Shown: in pieces, positions 26,944-38,700 of the stretch | Layout of the letters: every line of letters begins with the position of its first letter | Position numbering within the stretch: position 1 is the stretch's first letter | From: Pedobacter frigiditerrae | GTDB lineage: Bacteria > Bacteroidota > Bacteroidia > Sphingobacteriales > Sphingobacteriaceae | Direction: 5' to 3' | Assembly (NCBI RefSeq): GCF_004331645.1 | Contig: NZ_SJSK01000001.1 | Location: forward strand, 186,001-250,000 | Length of the DNA: 64,000 nucleotides | Translations under genes and position numbers: made by a program | Notes under the pieces: model-generated | Database searches by the model: none | What the model saw: the letters and a program-made list of their open reading frames with translations, nothing else | Told to the model about the DNA's origin: nothing

Positions 26944-28029
26944 CTACCTCATCATCACTTTTTTTCCTGTCTTGGCAGATTCTTTTGCTGCATTTAAAAT
27001 CTTTACTACAATTAAATTGTTTGCTAATGATGATAAATCATTTACAGGTTTAATTTCCCCTCTTAAAACTGCCGTAACATAAGGCACATAATCTCTGTAG
27101 TTTTTTTCAGACTGCTCCAGTTTTAGGATGTCATAGTTATTATTTCCGTTTTTGCTACGCAAGGTATTTCCATTTACAGCCTGTAAATAACCCTTCTTGC
27201 CAAAAACCTCTAAGTCCTTAATGCTAAATGGCCAATTCCATGATGCTTCAACAATTCCAGTAGCATTTGGGTATTCTAAAATAATGGTAGCATCATCATC
27301 TACTTTAGGGTAAACAGTAGGTTTGATTTGATGCGTAACCGCACTAACAGAAATTGGCATTTGATTATTCATTAACCAAGTCATTAAGTTAGCGCCATAA
27401 CAACCAAAATCTGTTAAAGCTCCTGCCCCGTTCTTTATTGGGTCTGTTAGCCATTCTAAGAACTCAGCACTGCACCCTATTTCTTTAGGCCCTTGATGTC
27501 CATCGTGTACTATCATTTTTACTACATCGCCAACTGCATTTGCCTTTACTTGTTGGTACACATTTTGATTGCTAGCATACCAAGTAGTTTCATAATTGGT
27601 TAATACCTGTATGCTATTATTTTTGGCCAAGGCAACAATTTCTTCAGCATCTTTTACGGTTGTTGCCAATGGTTTTTCTACCATCACGTTTATTTTTAGA
27701 GGCGCACAAACTCTAACTACATTAATATGTTCAGAAACCGCATTAAATGCCATTACCACTTCTGGATGCTTATTTTTAAGTAAAGCTCGCAAATCTTTGT
27801 AAAACAGAGAATCTGGAATTTGATAGCTCTTTTTGAATTTGGCAACTAGGACTGGATTAGCTTCGGCTATGCCTAAAAGCTTTATGGTTCCTTTTTTATA
27901 ATGCTGTAAAATTCCATAAATATGATCATGACTTAGCCCAGCAATAGCAACTTCTAGTGGTTTTACCTCCTGAGCTTTTATTTGGCTTAATGTAACCAAT
28001 AACGCAATTAGGAATAGTATTTTTTTCAT
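26944..28029 (-). CDS. Exported Gfo/Idh/MocA-family oxidoreductase
   Basis: A 361-residue protein with an N-terminal signal peptide (residues 1-19, ending IKAQ) and a Rossmann fold whose nucleotide motif is the atypical AGLSHDHIYG. The catalytic-type motif EKPLA lies near residue 118 and is followed by the usual C-terminal alpha/beta domain. Exported members of this family in Bacteroidota often act on sugars, sometimes with tightly bound NAD. It is 24 bases downstream of a GH92 alpha-mannosidase gene on the same strand, so the two probably cooperate in breaking down a mannose-containing glycan; that link is inference. Confidence 0.85.
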   Translation of the reverse strand: MKKILFLIALLVTLSQIKAQEVKPLEVAIAGLSHDHIYGILQHYKKGTIKLLGIAEANPVLVAKFKKSYQIPDSLFYKDLRALLKNKHPEVVMAFNAVSEHINVVRVCAPLKINVMVEKPLATTVKDAEEIVALAKNNSIQVLTNYETTWYASNQNVYQQVKANAVGDVVKMIVHDGHQGPKEIGCSAEFLEWLTDPIKNGAGALTDFGCYGANLMTWLMNNQMPISVSAVTHQIKPTVYPKVDDDATIILEYPNATGIVEASWNWPFSIKDLEVFGKKGYLQAVNGNTLRSKNGNNNYDILKLEQSEKNYRDYVPYVTAVLRGEIKPVNDLSSLANNLIVVKILNAAKESAKTGKKVMMR

Positions 28030-28053
28030 TTTGAATTATTTATCAAGTAAATG

Positions 28054-30318
28054 TTAATTAGGCATTTCAAAAGAAGGCGGAACGGCATCTTTATCCGCAG
28101 CCCATATCTTGTTAGGATTTTTGCCCATCACTAATTCCAAAACTCCTCCTTTCATTAATTCTTCATGGCTAAACCATGCTTTATTCCAAACCTTCCCATT
28201 TAATTTAGCGCTTTGAATGTACTTATGACCCGATGAATAGTTTAAGCAACTAACCGTAAAAGTTTTTCCATTACCCAAATCCAAGGTTGCTTTTTCAAAA
28301 ACCGGACTACCTATTACATACATTGGTAAGCCTGGTGTAACGGGATAAAAACCAATTTGAGAGAAAACTATAAAAGAAGTCAGTCCGCCTCCATCTTCAT
28401 CACCGGGTATACCCATTAAATCATTTCTAAACCATTGGTCAAGCAATGTTCTAACTCTTTTTTGGGTATGCCAAGGTTGTCCAGCATAACTATACAGATA
28501 TGGGATATGCATGGCTGGCTCATTTCCCATAGAAAACTGGCCAACATTACCTGTATGATCGGCATAAGTTTGATAAAAATCTGGACGACCTCTGCCCAAC
28601 GGTGTACTGAACATATTTTCTAAAGCACCAATAAATTCATCTTTTCCTCCAATCAAGTTGATCAAGTCTGCAATATTGTGTTGTACATCAAAACGAAAAA
28701 TATATCCTGTGTTTTCATCATAGGCGTCTCTACCACCAACTGCTGGCGGAAAACGATAATCTAAATTTGGCATGAAATTACCAGTAGAATCTTTAGGGTG
28801 AAAAAACTTGGTTTCAGGGTTAAACACCTTACGATAGTTTTTACTGCGAAGAGAAAAATAATCAGCATCTTTTTTATCACCAATTGCTGAAGCAATCTTA
28901 GAAAGGCACCATTCATCATATACTGTTCCCAAGGTTACAGCAATAGGTTGTCTACGTTCCCAACCATGCACTTCTGGTACAGTTTCTTTTTCACCAGCAG
29001 CCAAAGAAGGGAAATAACCTTTATCCTTATAAAATTGATCTAATATTCCGGCTGGTTTTGAAGACCATGGCGCCAAGGTTTTTTCTGTAATTGCTGCCTT
29101 AGCCACAGCATAGGCTTGTTGTAAGTTAAAGCCTTTTAATCCTTTTGCATTCGCATCTGCAACCATAGCTACCGCATGGTTAGCATTCATTCTTCTGCTA
29201 TCTCCTGTTACTTCTGGAAAATTAGGCATCCACGCTTTTGGCATTTGCTCTGTCATGGTAACATAAGAGTTAATCATATCGCTTTCCATTTTAGGTTCTA
29301 TAATAACGCGTAGCGGATGCGTAGCCCTATAGGTATCCCAAATCCAGTCATCTGTATAAAAATTTCTACCACCATCGCTATGCACCTTGCCGTCATAAGC
29401 ACTATAATAATTTCCATCTTCAGATATAGAAATCATCCTCTCATAAGTACGATAAAGTGAGGTATAAAAAACCACTTTGGCGTTTTCATCCTTTCCGGTT
29501 ATTTTAATTTTATTAAGCGTTTTATTCCAAATATTTTTACCTTGTTTAGCCAGAACATCCAAATTGTAATCCTTGATTTCTCGTCTTAAATTTTTCTTTG
29601 CTTGCTCAACACTAATAAAAGAAATACCATAACGCACTTTAACATTACTTGTATTTACTGGAAACTGAATTACATAAAAGGCATTATTACCTTGTGTCGC
29701 ATTATTTTCAGATTCAATCTTATCAGCCTTTTGTGTACCAATAAGCGCTGGTTTAACATCCGTTTCTAAATAGATGTATACTTTAGTTTTATTGTCTAGT
29801 TGTTGGTAACCACTTATGCTGTGGTCTGTTTTGGTTAGCTCTCCTCTTTTTGTATTGATGATGAGATAAGGAGTCTGTTTTTTATTAGCAAAACCGATAG
29901 CGTACATACCAGATTGATGCGATGGAGCATACTTCACATTAACATCTATTTCATCTAAATCTACACTGTAAAAATAAGGCTTGATCATTTCGTTATCATA
30001 GCTCAATCTCATCACACTTTTAATATTAGCAATTGATCCTTGGTAAGGACTAAGGTTAAAAGCCGAACTACCACGATGACTGGTAACCACCAATGGTAAA
30101 CCATATAATAGATTGCTTGTGTAATTTTCTCTTTCGGGATATACACGTAACATGCTATTTGGCAAATGTACCGTTGGATAAGTGGGAACCAATAGATGAC
30201 TAATGTTACCTATATAGGGATTTACATAATCAACTGGGCTTTTTTCAAGTTGGGCAAAGAGATTTGATGCCATAAAAAGCAATAGCACAAACCATCCTAG
30301 AAATTTAATTCTTCTCAT
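28054..30318 (-). CDS. GH92-family glycoside hydrolase (alpha-mannosidase type)
   Basis: A 754-residue exported enzyme. A signal peptide (about residues 1-22) is followed by an N-terminal beta-sandwich and an (alpha/alpha)6 catalytic domain. GH92 landmarks are FYTDDWIWDTYRATHPL, MGNEPAMHIPYLYSYAGQPW, the calcium and catalytic region GIPGDEDGGGLTSF and FSQIGFYPVTPG. GH92 enzymes are calcium-dependent exo-alpha-mannosidases acting on host or fungal glycans; the linkage specificity cannot be read from the sequence. It is the first gene of a two-gene unit with the Gfo/Idh/MocA oxidoreductase. A promoter element lies just upstream, at 30324-30331. Confidence 0.92.
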   Translation of the reverse strand: MRRIKFLGWFVLLLFMASNLFAQLEKSPVDYVNPYIGNISHLLVPTYPTVHLPNSMLRVYPERENYTSNLLYGLPLVVTSHRGSSAFNLSPYQGSIANIKSVMRLSYDNEMIKPYFYSVDLDEIDVNVKYAPSHQSGMYAIGFANKKQTPYLIINTKRGELTKTDHSISGYQQLDNKTKVYIYLETDVKPALIGTQKADKIESENNATQGNNAFYVIQFPVNTSNVKVRYGISFISVEQAKKNLRREIKDYNLDVLAKQGKNIWNKTLNKIKITGKDENAKVVFYTSLYRTYERMISISEDGNYYSAYDGKVHSDGGRNFYTDDWIWDTYRATHPLRVIIEPKMESDMINSYVTMTEQMPKAWMPNFPEVTGDSRRMNANHAVAMVADANAKGLKGFNLQQAYAVAKAAITEKTLAPWSSKPAGILDQFYKDKGYFPSLAAGEKETVPEVHGWERRQPIAVTLGTVYDEWCLSKIASAIGDKKDADYFSLRSKNYRKVFNPETKFFHPKDSTGNFMPNLDYRFPPAVGGRDAYDENTGYIFRFDVQHNIADLINLIGGKDEFIGALENMFSTPLGRGRPDFYQTYADHTGNVGQFSMGNEPAMHIPYLYSYAGQPWHTQKRVRTLLDQWFRNDLMGIPGDEDGGGLTSFIVFSQIGFYPVTPGLPMYVIGSPVFEKATLDLGNGKTFTVSCLNYSSGHKYIQSAKLNGKVWNKAWFSHEELMKGGVLELVMGKNPNKIWAADKDAVPPSFEMPN

Positions 30319-30323
30319 ACAAT

Positions 30324-30331
30324 CAAATGTA
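30324..30331 (-). promoter_or_regulatory. -7 promoter element of the GH92 operon (TACATTTG)
   Basis: Minus-strand TACATTTG matches TAnnTTTG and ends five bases before the ATG at 30318. Confidence 0.4.
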
Positions 30332-30438
30332 TAAAATTAGATTTTAGTTTATAAAACGATTTAGTAATTAATCTTACAAAAAAAGAAGCGTGAAAACCTT
30401 AGTTTTTTGTCCTAAGATTTTTTTGTTTCCTGCCAGTC

Positions 30439-30522
30439 TGACACCTGAAATTATTGTAAAAAACCATAAACTGACAGCAAATGCAAATTTGACAATCAAA
30501 ATAGTCTTGGCACAAAAACTGA
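30439..30522 (+). promoter_or_regulatory. TGACA half-site cluster and partial sigma-54 promoter upstream of groES
   Basis: TGACA occurs at 30439-30443, 30472-30476 and 30490-30494, followed by TTGGCAC at 30507-30513. With a sigma-54 consensus TGGCAC-N5-TTGC, the -24 box is perfect but the -12 box at 30519-30522 reads CTGA, conserving the T and G and losing the final C. No CIRCE operator is present. The groES ATG is 68 bases further on. Confidence 0.35.
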
Positions 30523-30589
30523 TTAATCCAATTCATCGTATTATATTGCGAATTAATTCAATTACAAAAACTAAAAAATAAAAGTATTT

Positions 30590-30883
30590 ATGGCTTTAAA
30601 CTTTAAACCTAATGCAGACAGAGTAGTTGTTGAAACTGCTGCTGCAGAAGAAAAAACAGCTTCAGGTATCTATATTCCTGATACCGCTAAAGAAAAACCA
30701 CAACAAGGTGTTGTAGTTGCAGTTGGACCAGGTAGATATGCAGACCAAACCGGAAGTCTGATTCCTTTAAGCGTAAAAGTTGGCGATCAAGTTTTATACA
30801 GCAAATATGGTGGTACAGAAGTAACCATCGAAGGCACAGAGTATTTAATCATGAGAGATTCTGACATCCTAGGAACTCTTTAA
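30590..30883 (+). CDS. groES: Co-chaperonin GroES
   Basis: The 97-residue lid of the GroEL folding chamber. The protein opens [13 protein letters not shown], has the mobile-loop region [21 protein letters not shown] and ends [10 protein letters not shown], all typical. It starts at the ATG at 30590 and lies 115 bases before groEL, with repeat-rich DNA between. The upstream region has TGACA half sites and a partial -24/-12 promoter instead of a CIRCE element. Confidence 0.97.
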   Translation: MALNFKPNADRVVVETAAAEEKTASGIYIPDTAKEKPQQGVVVAVGPGRYADQTGSLIPLSVKVGDQVLYSKYGGTEVTIEGTEYLIMRDSDILGTL

Positions 30884-30885
30884 GA

Positions 30886-30992
30886 AACGTTGTAACGTTG
30901 CAATGTTTAAACGTTGTAATGTTAAGATGAAACATATAACCGTTGGACAAGAAAATATTTCAACTTTCCAACATTAAAACATTCAAACAATA
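30886..30992. repeat. Repeat-rich spacer between groES and groEL
   Basis: The left half repeats AACGTTGTAA and CAATGTTT words; the right half carries CCAACATTAAAACATTC, roughly their reverse complement. The spacer can fold into an imperfect hairpin that may affect processing of the groES-groEL transcript. Confidence 0.45.
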
Positions 30993-30998
30993 TTAATA

Positions 30999-32636
30999 AT
31001 GGCAAAACAAGTAAAATATAACGTTGAAGCACGTGACGCCCTGAAAAGAGGCGTTGACATTTTAGCGAATGCAGTAAAAGTAACTTTAGGTCCAAAAGGT
31101 CGTAACGTAATTATCGATAAAAAATTTGGTTCACCAGCTATCACTAAAGATGGTGTAACTGTAGCTAAAGAAATCGAATTAAAAGACCCAATTGAAAACA
31201 TGGGTGCTCAAATGGTTAAAGAAGTGGCTTCTAAAACTGCAGATATTGCTGGTGATGGGACTACAACTGCTACTGTTTTAGCTCAAGCAATTATCACTAC
31301 TGGTATTAAAAACGTTGCTGCTGGTGCAAATCCTATGGATTTGAAACGTGGTATCGACAAAGCTGTTTCGGCAGTTGTTGCTAATTTAAAAGAGCAATCT
31401 CAAGCTGTTGGTGATGACAACAATAAAATTAAACAAGTTGCTTCAATTTCTGCTAATAACGATGATGTTATCGGTTCATTAATTGCAGAAGCGATGAGCA
31501 AAGTTGGTAAAGATGGTGTAATTACTGTTGAAGAAGCAAAAGGTACAGAAACTGAAGTTAAAACAGTAGAAGGTATGCAATTTGACAGAGGTTATTTATC
31601 TCCATATTTTGTAACTAATGCTGATAAAATGGAAGCGGAATTAGAAAGCCCTTACATTTTAATCTACGACAAAAAAATCAGCAACATGAAAGAATTGTTG
31701 CCAGTTTTAGAAAAAACTGTTCAAACTGGTAAACCGTTGGTTATCATTTCTGAAGATTTAGATGGTGAAGCTTTAGCTACATTGGTAGTTAACAAAATCC
31801 GTGGTTCTCTGAAAGTTGTTGCTGTTAAAGCTCCAGGTTTTGGTGATAGAAGAAAAGCAATGTTAGAAGACATCGCTATCTTAACTGGCGGTATCGTTAT
31901 CTCTGAAGAAAGAGGTTATAAATTAGAAAATGCTGATTTAACTTATTTAGGTTCTGCAGAGAAAGTTGTTGTTGACAAAGACAATACTACTATCATCAAT
32001 GGCGCTGGTCAATCTGAAGACATCAAAGCTCGTGTTGGTCAAATCAAAGCTCAAATTGAAACTACTACTTCAGATTACGATAAAGAAAAATTACAAGAGC
32101 GTTTAGCTAAACTTTCAGGTGGTGTTGCTGTACTTTACGTAGGTGCTGCAAGTGAAGTAGAAATGAAAGAGAAAAAAGACCGTGTTGATGATGCTTTACA
32201 TGCAACTCGTGCAGCAGTAGAAGAAGGTATTGTTGCTGGTGGTGGTGTTGCATTTATTCGTGCAGTTGCTGCTTTAACTGACCTTAAAGGTGTTAACGAA
32301 GACGAAAACACTGGTATCCAAATTATTCGTCGTGCTATCGAAGAGCCATTACGTCAAATTTGCGAAAACGCAGGTATTGAAGGTTCTATCGTTGTACAAA
32401 AAGTAAAAGAAGGTTCAGCAGATTTCGGTTACAATGCTCGTACTGATGTTTACGAAAACTTAATTGGAGCTGGTGTTATCGATCCAACTAAAGTATCACG
32501 TGTAGCCTTAGAAAACGCAGCATCTATTGCAGCAATGTTATTAACAACAGAGGTTGTTTTAGCAGATGAGCAAGAAGAAGCTGGTGCTGGTGCACATCCT
32601 CCAATGGGTGGCGGTGGCATGGGTGGAATGATGTAA
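30999..32636 (+). CDS. groEL: Chaperonin GroEL
   Basis: A 545-residue Hsp60 subunit that forms the ATP-driven folding chamber with GroES. Family motifs are [11 protein letters not shown], the ATP site [12 protein letters not shown], the apical-domain segment and the C-terminal [18 protein letters not shown] tail. The length is standard for group I chaperonins. It is co-oriented with groES and closed by a terminator at 32682-32719. Confidence 0.99.
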   Translation: MAKQVKYNVEARDALKRGVDILANAVKVTLGPKGRNVIIDKKFGSPAITKDGVTVAKEIELKDPIENMGAQMVKEVASKTADIAGDGTTTATVLAQAIITTGIKNVAAGANPMDLKRGIDKAVSAVVANLKEQSQAVGDDNNKIKQVASISANNDDVIGSLIAEAMSKVGKDGVITVEEAKGTETEVKTVEGMQFDRGYLSPYFVTNADKMEAELESPYILIYDKKISNMKELLPVLEKTVQTGKPLVIISEDLDGEALATLVVNKIRGSLKVVAVKAPGFGDRRKAMLEDIAILTGGIVISEERGYKLENADLTYLGSAEKVVVDKDNTTIINGAGQSEDIKARVGQIKAQIETTTSDYDKEKLQERLAKLSGGVAVLYVGAASEVEMKEKKDRVDDALHATRAAVEEGIVAGGGVAFIRAVAALTDLKGVNEDENTGIQIIRRAIEEPLRQICENAGIEGSIVVQKVKEGSADFGYNARTDVYENLIGAGVIDPTKVSRVALENAASIAAMLLTTEVVLADEQEEAGAGAHPPMGGGGMGGMM

Positions 32637-32681
32637 TTCAAACCCCTGAATCCCCTAAAGGGGACTTCCATAATTCACATA

Positions 32682-32719
32682 AAAACCCCCTCAAAACTTA
32701 TAAGTTCTGAGGGGTTTTT
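32682..32719 (+). terminator. Rho-independent terminator after groEL
   Basis: Stem CCCCTCA / TGAGGGG (32687-32693 and 32708-32714) with an inner AAC/GTT pair, preceded by A and followed by TTTTT. A second small hairpin TCCCC-TAAA-GGGGA lies just before, at 32651-32664. Confidence 0.85.
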
Positions 32720-32771
32720 CTTTTAACGACAATTTCACCAATTCAAAATTAAATTTCAATAGATAAATGGC

Positions 32772-32779
32772 TATATTTG
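32772..32779 (+). promoter_or_regulatory. -7 promoter element of the giant PKD protein gene (TATATTTG)
   Basis: Full TAnnTTTG match 18 bases before the GTG at 32798. It overlaps the TTG codon that would otherwise extend the frame, which favours the GTG start. Confidence 0.5.
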
Positions 32780-32797
32780 GGTACCTATTGTTTTACC

Positions 32798-35700
32798 GTG
32801 AAATTAGTCCGAATACTGTTCTTGAGCATATTATGTGCTGTGGCATTCCCTGTGTTTGCTCAGCTTAACATAGGTACAATAGATCCGGGCCCTTATTCAC
32901 CCGGTAGCACTATCGCTGCTACTTTCACAATAGATCCTGCTACCTGTATAGCTCAAGGAAACATTTTTAGACTCAGGCTTTCTGATGCTAGTGGAAATTT
33001 TGCTCCAGGAGTGGTAATAGGAACCTATAATTCATTCTATAGCACTTTTGTAAATGGGATTATTCCGGTGGGCACGCCAGCTGGATTGGGCTACAAATTA
33101 AGGATAGAATCATCTTCACCAGTTTTAACTACAGCAGTTTCCAATTCTTTTGTAATTGGAATTGGTAGTGCTGTTGAGGCTAAAATTACTTCAGTACCAA
33201 TAAGTGCCGCTAACACCGAGACTTTTGGTTTATGTGCAGGTAAAAACAACAATAATTTCGCACTAACTAACGAATCAACTGCTGGGACTATAGTAAGTGC
33301 AACAATTACAAATGAAATTTCGGGAGGAGCACCAACAACTTTAGCTTTCCTAACCCCAAATCAAATATTTACAGCTGGTCTAGCGCATTATACCCTTGTA
33401 ACTAAGGCTTTAATGCTGGATGGAAGAGTTGCAACAAAAGCATATTTCATTATTAATAACCAAACCGTAACAGCCTTTTCAACTAGTGGGAACAATGTAG
33501 TTTGTTTGCCTCAGGGAGCGTTAGAGTTTAGCGTAGATTACACTGGTACTGCTGGTATTCAAAAAAACTTCCCAGGAGACACGTATGTAGTAAATTGGGG
33601 GGACTTAACAACTACTACCTATACTTTATGTGATATTATTCAAAGTGGAGGAAAAGTTTCACATGTTTACACACAATCGTCTTGCGGAAATGTTTTCAGC
33701 GGATCCTCGGGCACAGAATACAACGTTTTTGCCGTAAACATTAGCGTCGAAAATCCATTTTGTGGAAAAGTGGGTGCTGCCATTTCATCAACAGCAAAGG
33801 TTATTGCTAAACCCATAAACTCGTTTACAACAGTAACACCATCGTGTACTAATACAGCCGTAACATTTGTCAACACATCTTTACAAGGCGAAGATCCCAA
33901 TACAAACTCTCCTGGTTGCACGCCGAACACTGTATTTTATAATTGGTTTGTAGATGGGGTTTTAGTATGGGCAAATCGACCTATATCGGATAATCTAGTT
34001 TACACATTTACTACTAATGGCACCCATACTGTTAGACTAGAGTCAGTAAGTTCTGGCACCTGCGATGCCGATCCATTTGAAATGTCTATTTGTATTCAAG
34101 ACTCTCCTAAACCATCATTTACGCTTCCCTCAGCTACAATTTGTTTGGGCAGTTCCATTATTCCAACAAACACCTCTATAGTTGACAATACCTGCAGTAA
34201 TACTGCTAATTATTCTTGGTCTGTATCACCTTCTACAGGTGTATCTTATGGAGGTGGTACAAGTTCATCAAGCCAACAACCAGAATTTATTTTTGGTAAT
34301 ACCGGGGTTTATCAAGTTACCTTAACTATTAGCACACCTTCATGTGGTTCAGTTAGTACTTTATCTCAAAGAGTTGTAGTAAATGAAGCTCCTACCGCCA
34401 CCTTATCTCCAAATGCAGCGCTGTGTAGTATTAACACCTACGATTTTAACCCTACAACACCAGGACCTACAAGAACTACTTTCTCGGGAACATCATTTGA
34501 ATTAGCAAATACCTATACCTGGACTATTACTGGTGGAAATTTTGCTTTTACAGGGGGCTCAAATCAGAACACGAAATATCCTTCAATACAATTTCTAGAC
34601 TATGCAACCTATACAGTTTCTGTAACGCACACAAACAACTGTGGATCAGTAACCGTAAATCAAACCATTTCATTTACACCGGCCCCAACAGTAAATGCAG
34701 GAGCGGACCAAGCCATTTGTTTTAATGATATAGTTAACTTAAATGGTTCGGTCACAGGAACAGCTTTAACACGAGTATGGGTTGGGGGATCGGGAATTTT
34801 TAGCCCAAATAGAAATGATATAAATGCAACTTATACACCAAGTGCCGCTGAGAAAGCGATAGGACAAGTAACGTTAACATTAAGAGCAACTACCACTTTA
34901 CCTGCTCCTTGTGATGTTATAGACGACAACATTATTATTACCATTAAACCATTGGTTACTGTAAATAGTGCCAATACAAAATCGATTTGCACAGGCACTG
35001 ATGTTGCCTATGCTCCAACTTCAGCAACTGCTGGAGCTACGTATGCCTGGACAGCAACTGGGTCAGCTAATGCTGGAGGCTTCACAGCAAGTGGAAGTGG
35101 AAATATTAATGATATTTTAACAAATAGTAATCCTACCTCAAATGCAACAGTTACTTATACAATTACACCAACCGGCAATGGTTGCTTAGGAGTTCCATTT
35201 ACCTTTACCGTTACAATTACCCCAAATCCTATTGTAACCCCAACTGCTGTTAGCCTTAATATTTGCAGTGGACAAAGTGCAGCCATTACTTTAGCGTCGA
35301 ATTTACCAAATACTAAATACACTTGGACAAGCGCTGCCACGGTTGGTGTTTTAGGGAGTAGTACTAATTCAACACCTACCTCAGCCAATACAATTAATGA
35401 TATTCTTGTTAATAACACAACTACTTCTGGAACTGTCGACTATACCATTACCCCAATTTCAGATGAAGGATGCCCTGGAACTCCAGTAACCATAACAATT
35501 ACTGTTGAACCTCAGCCAACCACACCAGATGCAGGTGCAGATGAAAATATTTGTAATGCAACAAGTTTTACACTTAAAGGAAATCAACCTACAGTTGGCA
35601 CTGGCCTTTGGACACAAGTAAGCCCATTCCCTGGTGTAACTTTTACAAATCCTACTCAATTTGATGGTACGGCGAATGGCCTGCTTCCTGGCAACACCTA

Positions 35701-38700
35701 TATTTTTAGATGGACGATTACTGGAGCGGCTAGCTGCTCTCCAAAAACTGATGATGTTTCCATTACGATAAATCCAATTTCGGTAGGTGGTACAACAGCA
35801 GGATCCGCAACAGTTTGTGCAGGTATTAATACCGGCACCATTACATTAAGCGGGCAAACAGGTAACGTTATAAGGTGGGAGAGTTCAACAGATGGTGGCG
35901 TAACTTATCCAAATATAATTAATAACACTACAACATCACTAACCTATACCAATCTTACCACTACAACCTATTTTAGGGCAATTGTGCAAAGTGGCGTTTG
36001 TGCCACAGCAATTTCTAGTGCTGCTATCATAACCGTAAACCAAGGTGCTGTTGGTGCCATTGCAGGCCCAGATCAAAATTTATGTAGTGTAACATCTACC
36101 GTTCTGGCAGGAAATGACCCTTTAACAAACACAGGTTTATGGACCATCATTTCTGGGCAAACAGGCACTTCTTTTGTTGATGCCAGCAAATACAACACTG
36201 CTGTTAACGGATTGGTTGCCGGGCAAACCTATAGTTTCCGTTGGACAATTTCAGGTTTGGCTCCCTGCCCTGCAAGTAGTGATGATGTAATTGTAAGAAT
36301 AGACCTTCTATCTGATGGTGGAATAACTACGGGCAGCACAGCTGTCTGTGCCGGCAATAGTAATGGTCAAATCACAGTAAGCGGTCAGGTAGGAAGTATT
36401 GTAAGATGGGAAAGTTCTACTGATAATTTTGTAACTACTACCATAATCAACACCACATTACCGACAATAAATTACACCAACCTAAGTACAACTACACAAT
36501 ACAGGGCCATTGTAAAAAATGGCAGTTGTGGTGAAGCTATTTCTACAGTAGCAACGGTAACCGTAAATCAAGGTGCCGTTGGCGCTCTTGCAGGCCCGGA
36601 TCAAAACTTGTGTAACGTAACGTCAACTGTCTTAGCAGGAAATGATCCCTTAACAAACACAGGATCATGGTCTTTAACTTCTGGGCAAACTGGTGTTACA
36701 TTTGCTAATGCAAGCCAATTTAATACCGCAGTTAATGGATTAGTTGCTGGTCAAACTTATACATTCCGTTGGACAGTTTCTGGCCTAGCTCCTTGTCCTG
36801 CAAGTAGCGACGATGTAGATATTAAGATCGACCTCCCTTCAAATGGAGGCATGACGGCGGGTAACACTTCCGTTTGTGCAGGAAATAGCAATGGCCAAAT
36901 CACAGTAAGCGGGCATGTAGGGAACATTGTAAGGTGGGAAAGCTCTACAGACAACTTCGTAACTACCTCGGTAATCAATACAACATTACCATCCATCAAT
37001 TACGTAAATCTAACTACAACCACACAATACAGAGCCGTAGTAAAAAATGGAAGTTGCGGAGAGTCACTTTCTACAGTGGCTACTGTAACTGTAAATCAAG
37101 GTGCTGTAGGGGCCATTGCAGGCCCAGATCAAGATTTATGTAATGTAACATCTACTATTTTAGCTGGTAATGACCCTTTAACCAATACTGGCTCTTGGAC
37201 ATTAATTTCAGGACAAACAAGCGTAACATTTGCTAATGCCAGCCAATTTAACAGCGCAGTTAATGGATTAGTTGGTGGTCAAACTTATATTTTCCGTTGG
37301 ACAATTTCTGGTGTAGCGCCATGCCCTGCAAGTAGTGATGATGTTATGGTTAACAATTTATCAGCACTGCAAAATAACATCATTTCCACTTCAGCTACTA
37401 CTAATTGTACTGGTCAGGCAATTACCTTAACAGGAAGTTTACCAACTGGTGGAAGCGGAACTTACAGTTATGTTTGGCAGAGTAGCCCAACAGGTGCCGC
37501 ACCTTGGACAACCATAACCGGACAAACTGCTCGAGATTTAAATATAACTGTTTCTGCAAATTTATCGTACCAAAGAATTGTAAGCAGTGGTGCGTGTTCA
37601 ACAACAAGTAACATCATCACTATAATTGCCTTACCTCCTATTGCTAATAATACCATTGCTGCAGATCAAACCATTTGTTTAACAACAACTCCAAATACAA
37701 TTACAGGCTCTCAGCCAACTGGTGGAGATGGAACTAGTTATACTTATAGTTGGGAACAAAGTACAGATAATGGAAACACTTGGTCTGTTGTACCTGGCAT
37801 TAATACACAAACTTATAGTCCACCTGCCATTACGCAAACTACATTATATCGTCGCTTGGTTGCAAGTTCAGTTTGTGCTGGTTCATCACAAAGCATAAGT
37901 AATTTGATTAGAATAACCGTTAACTTAAACGCCAGAGCAGAATTTACCTATACAAATGATATTGGTTGTAACCCTTATTTAATAGATGATAATAATATCA
38001 AAGCCATTCCTTACCCAGCCCAAAATGCAACATATACTTGGTATGCAAATGGTGTAATTATTGGTACTGGATTAACTTTCCCTGGCTATACGATTGCTAC
38101 AGATAACGCAAGTGTAGTTATAAGATTAGTTACTACCAGTAGCCTTGGTTGTCTCTCAGATGAAATGAGCCATACCTTTACAACTAGGCCAAATGTTACT
38201 GCATCTTACACACAATCTACTGCTCAAGGTTGCGGGCCATTATCTGTTACTTTTACAAATACCACTGCTATAACAGCAGGATTTACATTTGAATGGCGAA
38301 TAGACAATGTACTTGTTTCCGTTACTGCAGATCCTGGCACACTAACATTTCAAGCAGATCCAGCTGGCAAAGACAAGGTATATAACATCAGTTTAAGAGT
38401 TACAACACCTTGTGGTTCTAACACCGCAACTTCAACCGTAACAGTTAGACCAATGCCAGTTGCAGCATTTTTACCTTCTACAACAATCGGCTGTTCTCCT
38501 CTTGCTATAGTCTTCAAAAACACATCGCCTGGCTCTAATACCTTTTATAGTTATGATTTTGATGATGGCACTACATCTCCTGCTACAACAAGCAAAGCAG
38601 ATGTAAGCCATACTTTCATAACAGATGTGGTCAGAGATTTTAATGTAAAAATGACTGCTACGAATGAATGTGGAACAGATGTAAGGAGCATTATTATTAG

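Noticed and set aside
30390..30581. 63-codon GTG-started frame upstream of groES
   Set aside because: It covers the putative regulatory region, has no family features and lacks its own promoter element.
32641..32664. TCCCC-TAAA-GGGGA hairpin as the main groEL terminator
   Set aside because: No T-run follows; the stronger hairpin at 32682-32719 has one.
32777..32797. Longer start for the giant PKD protein from a TTG at 32777
   Set aside because: That codon overlaps the TATATTTG promoter element; the GTG at 32798 gives a normal signal peptide.
36044..37345. Possible CRISPR-like array
   Set aside because: The period is 528 bp and lies within a coding frame; the units are protein domains, not short repeats with spacers.
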